Source of the DNA: Quercus robur | Taxonomy: Eukaryota; Streptophyta; Magnoliopsida; Fagales; Fagaceae | Direction of reading: 5' to 3' | DNA: 64,000 bases | Assembly: GCF_932294415.1 (NCBI RefSeq) | Contig: NC_065541.1 | Span: 53,546,290-53,610,289, forward strand | Shown: positions 57,620 to 64,000 of the stretch, one piece after another | Layout of the letters: the number at the start of each line of letters is the position of its first letter | Numbering within the stretch: position 1 is the first letter of the stretch | Program-made: the position numbers and the translations under genes | The notes under the pieces: model-generated | Database searches by the model: none | What the model saw: the letters and a program-made list of their open reading frames with translations, nothing else | What the model was told of the DNA's origin: nothing

Positions 57620-60600
57620 CTAGTTTCTTTCACTAAGTGCTAATTGCAATGCGTGCTCTGCTTCCTTCAAAAATAAACGAGTTAGTTGCTTTTGCCCTCG
57701 TCTATATATTATACTAGACCTCCTGTTTTTACTCAACTTCTGTTGGGTTAAGTCATCTGTCTCTTTGCTGCAGAGGCATGCACAAGAAAAGTACATTAGA
57801 TACTTCAAAAAAAGATCAAATGGATGAAGGTTAATGTATGCATTTCTAGTTGGATATTCAGCAAACAAATAAGGCCTACATTGAATTTTCAACATTCTTT
57901 CACCTTGAGAATTTGGTCATTTTTAAATTACTACATATGATTAGCATTGAAACTTATTCTTTGAGGCCATTGGTGCATTTCCTGCTTTAGCATATCTAAG
58001 TATTAAAAATTAGTATTTTTCTTGCGCACACACACACACACAGTTTTGTACCCACAACCTCACTCTTAACTCAATTTTATTTTCTTTGTAAGTACCCTCC
58101 ACCCAAATTTATGGTAGAAGGGCCTACCATTTAAGTTAGACTTCATTGACAACTTAGAAGACATTCATCAAGACAAAAAGATGATAATTCAAATTTGTTC
58201 ATACATTAGTGTTTGCAGCTCCTGGCTTTCAGTAGTATTGACTTCTTTAAGAAGTTCAATGTCACAGTCCTCCACTCCAGAATTCTCTTCAAGATCTACC
58301 ATCCTGGAATACAGAGAAATCATAGTCTCAGGCAAGTTAAAGCAAGCGGAGTGATAAATTAAATACAACTAAATACTAGTCATATTTACAATGCTGGAGT
58401 TATCAGCAAATTAATATTTAAAAGATAAGAACTCCAGGGTTTACTTCATCTGGAGAAGATCAACAAGCAATTGTAGAGCTCCAGAATCGCCACAAGCCTC
58501 CCATATTGCTGCACGGACTTCTGTGTCAGATGGTTGCCTCTCCCCACCAGATCCAACAAGCTTCACATAAAAACAATAGATTCAACTAAGGGTCAAGAAC
58601 TAGAGGAAAAAATAAATTAAAAGATTGAACCAGGGGAGGATTCCTTTGGCTCTAAAATAACAAATTTTTGTCAATATGAATATATACCAACGATTTATAA
58701 ATAAGCAAAAATATCACCAAAGCACAAAGATTTGCAAATTAACTTTCGATAAAGCAGTTTGAGGAGATTGCTTATATTGACATCTGCATGTTTTTGAAAA
58801 ATAGTTTATGGTATAAACAATCATATTAAGATGACCAAAGTTATTACACCACATTCAATTTTCTTTAAATAACTAACAGCATTCAATTTGTTTTAGGATC
58901 CTCTCTATTTGTTATTAAAACAGAGAGGGTCCATATTACAACAAAGATTTAGTTCTTCAAGAATCTAAAAGCATAGTGGTGTCATATCACTTAAACTCAA
59001 TTATCATTTCTTATATGATGGAATGAGATTTTTTTTTAAAAAGTAGCAAACCATTAGATTTGTGAAAATTTTAATCGCAAATGAAAGGATTTCAATCCCT
59101 TCAATTCACCACCAAAAATACCTCAACATATGTTATCATTTAACATTTATCTTTTAAAGGCAGCCAGCAGATAAAATTATAACTTCACTCATCATCAAAC
59201 TATCTATGACACTTCTAGAACAAATCACTTTTAAGAAAATAAAAGCACAAGTGATGAACTTAGGAAAAGAAAAATGTAAATTGATAATATAAAAAACAAA
59301 ATGCCAAGGCTCACTTCATCTGTTCATAATTTAGAGTTTCAGAAGTCCTCCAATATTTTGTCCAATATCAGTACAAGTCATGGTTAAACTGAAAAAGTCC
59401 TAATTTCCAACAATGCGTTTGGCTACTAATTAAAAAGTCAACTTATTTTACTATTCAACTTATTTTTGCTACTATTCATGAGTCCCACTGGACTTTTTAG
59501 TACTATTCATGGGTCATACTATACTATTTCAGTTAACTTTTACCTTTATCTACAGTACTTTTAACAAAAAGTTTTCAGTTTCAGCAAAATAAACAAATCT
59601 CAAACAGACCCTAAATAGCAATATTAGAATCCAATGATATTTTATACTAATTATATATACAATTTACTACAAGGATAATGTATTATATACACAACGGAGT
59701 CTACCAAGTTTTTCTACTTTCAGTTTTCTCATAACTTTGTGCTGCACAGTAGTTGGAAACTTTGATTGCAGGACTTCTTTTACCACTTCAATCTGCTCTT
59801 CTCTTTATTGAACTCTACTAATCAATTCACCACAGAAAAGAAAGGGTTGTCTAATCGGATCCTGATACAACTCTACGTTTAAAAGTCATCTTTCATAGCC
59901 TATACCTTACAATTAAGAATATTGCCCCAAAGTGGCTTAATATTGCAGGGACAAAGTTTGGCTACAAACAATGGCAGCAACTCCCACTAAAAAAATTAAC
60001 ATAGTTACATATTTTAAAAACCTAACAGCTGGATTGCATGTTCTTTACACACATGTCAAATTTTGTGTCAATCGGATGTTATTTATTACTCAATCCATAA
60101 ACTTATTTTTTATGCATAATTTTAGACTACAAAAACTTGAAATTTAAACATCTGATTGATGACATAGCTATTGATTTTTGATTTTTTAGAAATTTTGCAA
60201 GTATGTAAGATACAAGAAGAAAATGTTATCTAATGATGGATTTGTCAAAATTCACATCCAATAAAAATATATTGTTTGGAGTTGTAGCCATTAGCCAAAC
60301 TTTGTCCATATTGTAGGGTTCCGTTTCCCCTATGGTCTGATCTTCACTTTACAAAACACTCCCCAACATTTGACCAGGCAGAGAAAGGATAAACTAATCC
60401 CAATATAATTATAAGTTTAGGAGACATTGGTGACTGACACATAGAACCAAGTATGCCCCAAAGTGACCTAAACAAGGTATACGTGTCTTAAATTGTAAAT
60501 CTATTAAGTGCATTCATAATTTTATCAACTGCATTCGTAATATTGATTTTTTTTTTTTTTTTTACCGATAATATTGAAGATTCTAGACAAAGGAGCATAG

Positions 60601-63600
60601 CTGGAAAGCTATTTATATCCACTTAGCCAGAGGTATAAGAAGGTCAGGTATCCAGTGGAAGGAAAAATTATATTAAAGAAACCGCACCTCTTCCAGCATC
60701 GATGAAACCTGAAAAATCTCATCTTCCTGCAAGGCTATGGTCCTCAAGGCAGTTAAAAAGTTATCGGGAAAAACCAGCTTGTTTAAGTAAGAGGGCATCT
60801 TGCGCTGACCACTCCAACTGTGACTGCGAACTTGATCCTCACACTTATCATTCCCTTCAATTTTTGCTGTGCATTCTGAAAAAAATCCACGATCCAGCAA
60901 ACTTCTAGGCAACAGACACCTCAGTTCAGCCTTCTGTAATCACAAACTAGATTTGTTGATAAGGCAAATTCTATTTTGGAGGATAATTAAAGCAGTCTGG
61001 AAGAGCACTTTCTGTGGATGATGCATCCACTGAAAAATTGATGAGTCATACAGATGATATATTAATGTGAAACCATATACCACAAAATCAAGAACGGATT
61101 ATACCCGACCTGTGCTTCAAGCAGCTGGACCTTCGAATCAGAAAAGGGAACACTTTGGATTGCCTCCATGGGGTAATGGACCTGTGTAGTCATCAAGACA
61201 TTAATGATGTATGCACCAAGTCTTGATAGCTCATAATAATTTGCAAATTTGAGATTTAATACTATACATGGCCGTACATAGAGCAAAAGAACACATGGAG
61301 GATCCACATAGACAACAACAAACCAAATGGTCAAGATAAAATTTCTTCAAGTTGAGTTTGAAATGGTATCACCAAAATAAATTGAAAGAACTTAATTAAC
61401 AAGAGCCACACGTCGCTTTTATGGCATTACCATGAGATAGTCATCGGGATTATTATCAATGACAAATCCATACAAATAAAGTAGTTCCTGCATCAAATTC
61501 AAGGTAACAAATTTGTATTAGAAAGTTGACAAAGCTCTACAGTCTACAGTTGCTTAAATTGATATGAATCTCCAGCAATTGGGGCCAATGACTGTTGGAT
61601 GATTTTCAATCACCAAAACGCATGAATAGTAAGAATATAGAAAGCAAGAAATGAATTTTCAATGGTAATTTTTTCATTTGACAGAGAAGTGAGTGTGATA
61701 TGTGGATTGGCATAGACACATTGAGGTTGACATTCTATTAAATTAATAAACATGATGATGCCCAGAAAGAACAGACTAGCAAAAACAAAATCGGTGCAGC
61801 AGAACACAAATATTTTGAATGAGGCTTTCTTTCATAGAATAAATTGATTAAAAAAATCAACTTTCATAAATGAACATGCCATGGCCAAGTCACAGCAAAG
61901 TGTAATATGCAAAAGCTCTCATGAAACATAGTAAAAAGCATATGATGAAGTGGTCAAAAAGAAATTTCATACTTTCATGCAAGAAGTATTCCATGCATTT
62001 TGCACAGATGTTTCTATAATATACATTAATGTTGAGTGTCATTCCATACCATTGGTAAAAACAAGGAAAAAGGCAACCATTGTAGAAAAAATACATAACT
62101 CATCAAGAGATATCAAATGGCTAGTGGTACCAGTCATGGTTAACAGATACTCACAGAAAACACACAAGCAAGAAAGTTTTAGTTGTTTCCTCTCCTCTCT
62201 CTCTCTCTCTCTCTCTCTCCCCCCCCCCCCACCCCCTCTTCAGTAATAAGATTTCCTCTATAAGAAAATACAACATACCTCATTTCCTTTGTTACCGTAG
62301 CTAATGGAAATCTCTCTCTCGATTTCAAAGAGACTTTGTTCAGCTGTCCAGTTGGGACAAAGAACATAGGATTAGTCACACTCCCAGCTACTTAAATATA
62401 AGCTGATGAAGGGAAACAACTAATTAAGAGATCATTAGCAACTGTTCTAGCTGCAGGAAACTATCATCGGAGCTCAATATCTAAACTTAACACCCATATA
62501 ATGATAAAACCTACTAAAAAATCAGGAGGACTACCAGATAGAAGGTACATAGAGAAAGGAACTCCAGTTATTGATCCTGTTCTGTCAACTTCCCAAGTTG
62601 CTGCTGCCTTCAAATCTGGGTGGCCATATTTTCAGCCAGTAAGTTACAGATACATATATTAATTTTACAACCCAAACCCAATTTATAAAAGTAAAACAAG
62701 CAAAAAAATGTAAGAGAGATTATTTTTTTTTGGATAGTAAGAACTATTCTTATTGTTTCAGAACGCAACTATTTGTCCAAAAGTTTGTGATTTTTGAACA
62801 GATTATGCCTTAATTGAATGCCCGAGCAAGAAGTGATTTCTAAGTTCTAACACTCATCTAGGATAAAGCTTCACAGTGGATCCATAAATTAATGCTTAAA
62901 GTTAGTTCCATACAGAAAGAAGTAATAAGCCAGCAGGGTAGAAATTATAAATTAGACAATAACAACTTATCAAAAAAAAAAAAAAGACAATAACATACCC
63001 TTGGATTAAGGTTGTAAGAATTTATAAAATTATAAAGCAAAATGAAGGAAATCACCAATATAGGAAAAACACAACCGCCAAAAGAAAAGGGATTGAAAAC
63101 AAAAGAACTAACAAAAAACTAGATAATTTTAGAATTGTGGACGAATGGCATACCATGGTTGCAAAAGTCAATGCCAGGGACAAGACCCTCCACCCAGATG
63201 GTTTCTCCTTGTATTGCTGTGGATGTCACTCCGTTGACTTGGCTATCTACATTCTGGACCCTACATCCTGATATGAGAAGGTCCTGGTATTAGTTCAAAA
63301 GATCATGTTACATTCAATAAAGAATAGATCTGCCACCCAGCACATTGTTAAACTCATTATAAATGAGTCAGAAGAAAGGATTCATGGACAATGATAAGAG
63401 GAAAAGATAACCTTACCTTTTTCATTCTCTCCACTGGAAATATAATTAGTGCAAAGCTCAGAATCTTTGGTAGTTGCAAAGTTACTGTCTTCTTCTTGAG
63501 TTTGTGGAAATACATAGGAATGTGGCAAAGGAATGTTCAAAGCACGAGTCCAAAATACAGAATTTGCCCTAGCACCATGATGATTGTGCAATGTTAAAAA

Positions 63601-64000
63601 ATTTAAATTTTAAAACACTATAAACAGACAATTTTTTTTTGATAAGTCACTATAAACAGACATAATTAAGGAGAGGATTCACTAGATGACAAAAGATAAT
63701 AAGAACAGTTCAATAAGAAGATACATACCAAAGGAAATCTTCAAAGCACACCTCGCTGGAAAATGAAGCAACAAGAATAGTATAAGTTTAAGTATTAGAA
63801 ATAAATGAAATATTTAATGTGTGTGTGTGTGCACGCGTGCTTCATTATTCTGAACTCATTAAATGTGTCATTTTAGATAGCTCATTATTCCTAAGTGATA
63901 AGAAATAAAGAAAAAGCTGCTAAACGCCCAAGTAAGTAGTAACCAAATTTACCTAAACATAAAAGATATGAACTGAAAGTGGCTATAAAAACAAACATGC
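57620..64000 (-). CDS. SET-domain protein lysine methyltransferase (Rubisco LSMT/SETD-like), C-terminal 11 exons
   Basis: Exons in coding order: about 63726-63752, 63417-63568, 63154-63267, 62535-62615, 62279-62343, 61431-61487, 61110-61181, 60688-60933, 58445-58560, 58205-58303 and 57620-57767. All junctions are GT-AG and in phase, giving about 390 codons to the stop. SET motifs are FEDFLWANSVFWTRALNIP, LVPGIDFCNH followed by DLKAAATWEVD, and EREISISYGNKGNEELLYLYGFVIDNNPDDYLM split for length across 62279-62343 and 61431-61487. These are the NH and YGF catalytic-core signatures. The rest is the Rubisco-LSMT substrate-binding-type domain (FPDNFLTALRTIALQEDEIF). Family members methylate lysine, or histidine in SETD3, in non-histone proteins; the substrate here is unknown. 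The N-terminus and start lie beyond 64000; another short exon may end near 63955. Confidence 0.9.
59415..59611. mobile_element. MITE in SET gene intron
   Basis: About 197 bp, starting GCGTTTGGCTAC and ending CAAACAGACCC. Same family and orientation as 39820-40010. Confidence 0.7.
59948..60307. mobile_element. MITE in SET gene intron with ACAAAGTTTGGCTA ends
   Basis: About 360 bp, left end GGGACAAAGTTTGGCTAC and right end inverted GGACAAAGTTTGGCTAATGG. Its interior matches, in inverse orientation, part of the element at 34456-35317. Target duplication was not resolved. Confidence 0.65.

Larger units (their letters stand above)
55480..59060. repeat. Duplication block C (original SET 3' end plus kinase-like hairpin)
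   Basis: Counterpart of blocks A and B. This copy carries the SET exons in their native place. It shows the empty sites for elements at 31323, 32094, 33019 and 34063. Confidence 0.85.

Noticed and set aside
63957..63988. Additional SET gene exon at the right edge
   Set aside because: A 30-nt stretch between AG and GT fits the phase, but it encodes no recognisable family motif; left as a possibility only.
1..64000. tRNA, rRNA or snRNA genes
   Set aside because: No cloverleaf, 5S or spliceosomal RNA sequence was recognised by eye; only degenerate A/B-box-like motifs in repeats.

Overview
This is a piece of a plant nuclear genome, almost certainly from a eudicot and probably a woody one. Genes carry many small GT-AG introns, the DNA is AT-rich, and most of the window is transposons: a Tat-type Ty3/gypsy element, L1-type LINE fragments, solo LTRs, and many hAT, Mutator-like and PIF/Harbinger-like miniature elements. 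The species cannot be read from the sequence. A Fagaceae-like tree is only a guess from the repeat flavour.

Three host genes are real. At the left (1794-4690, + strand) is a complete seven-exon nucleotide-sugar transporter of the UDP-galactose/UDP-glucose transporter 2/4 type. Next (6229-10507, + strand) is a complete three-exon VIT/CCC1-family membrane protein of the 'membrane protein of ER body-like' type. At the right edge (57620-64000, - strand) are the last 11 exons of a SET-domain protein lysine methyltransferase of the Rubisco LSMT/SETD family. Its 5' end lies outside the window.

The roughly 47 kb between the VIT gene and the SET gene is not ordinary intergenic DNA. It is a degenerate series of about three copies of one ancestral interval: VIT 3' part (+), spacer, kinase-like fragment, SET 3' part (-). 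Only the leftmost VIT copy and the rightmost SET copy are full genes. The middle copies keep pieces: a VIT copy lacking exon 2 at 18404-20030, a VIT tail at 24480-24590, and SET 3' exons at 17401-18294 and 32450-32600. The kinase-like fragments are found at 14140-16005, 30010-30680, 55580-56800 and, rearranged, 36590-37810. Three of these four copies have been folded into long inverted repeats (15788-16472, 30472-30954, 55497-56590) with arms of about 210-560 bp and loops of 17-50 bases. These are natural hairpin-RNA or young-microRNA candidates.

Transposons have inserted into these copies, and the paralogous copies serve as empty sites, so element ends and target-site duplications can be read directly. 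A 10.5 kb Tat-clade element (41061-51569) sits inside a LINE fragment. It has 459 bp LTRs differing at 7 positions, gag-pol in a single frame on the - strand interrupted by three stops, a second RNase H, and a four-exon spliced antisense reading frame on the + strand. It also carries a nested PIF-like element that itself has a CpG-rich repetitive core.
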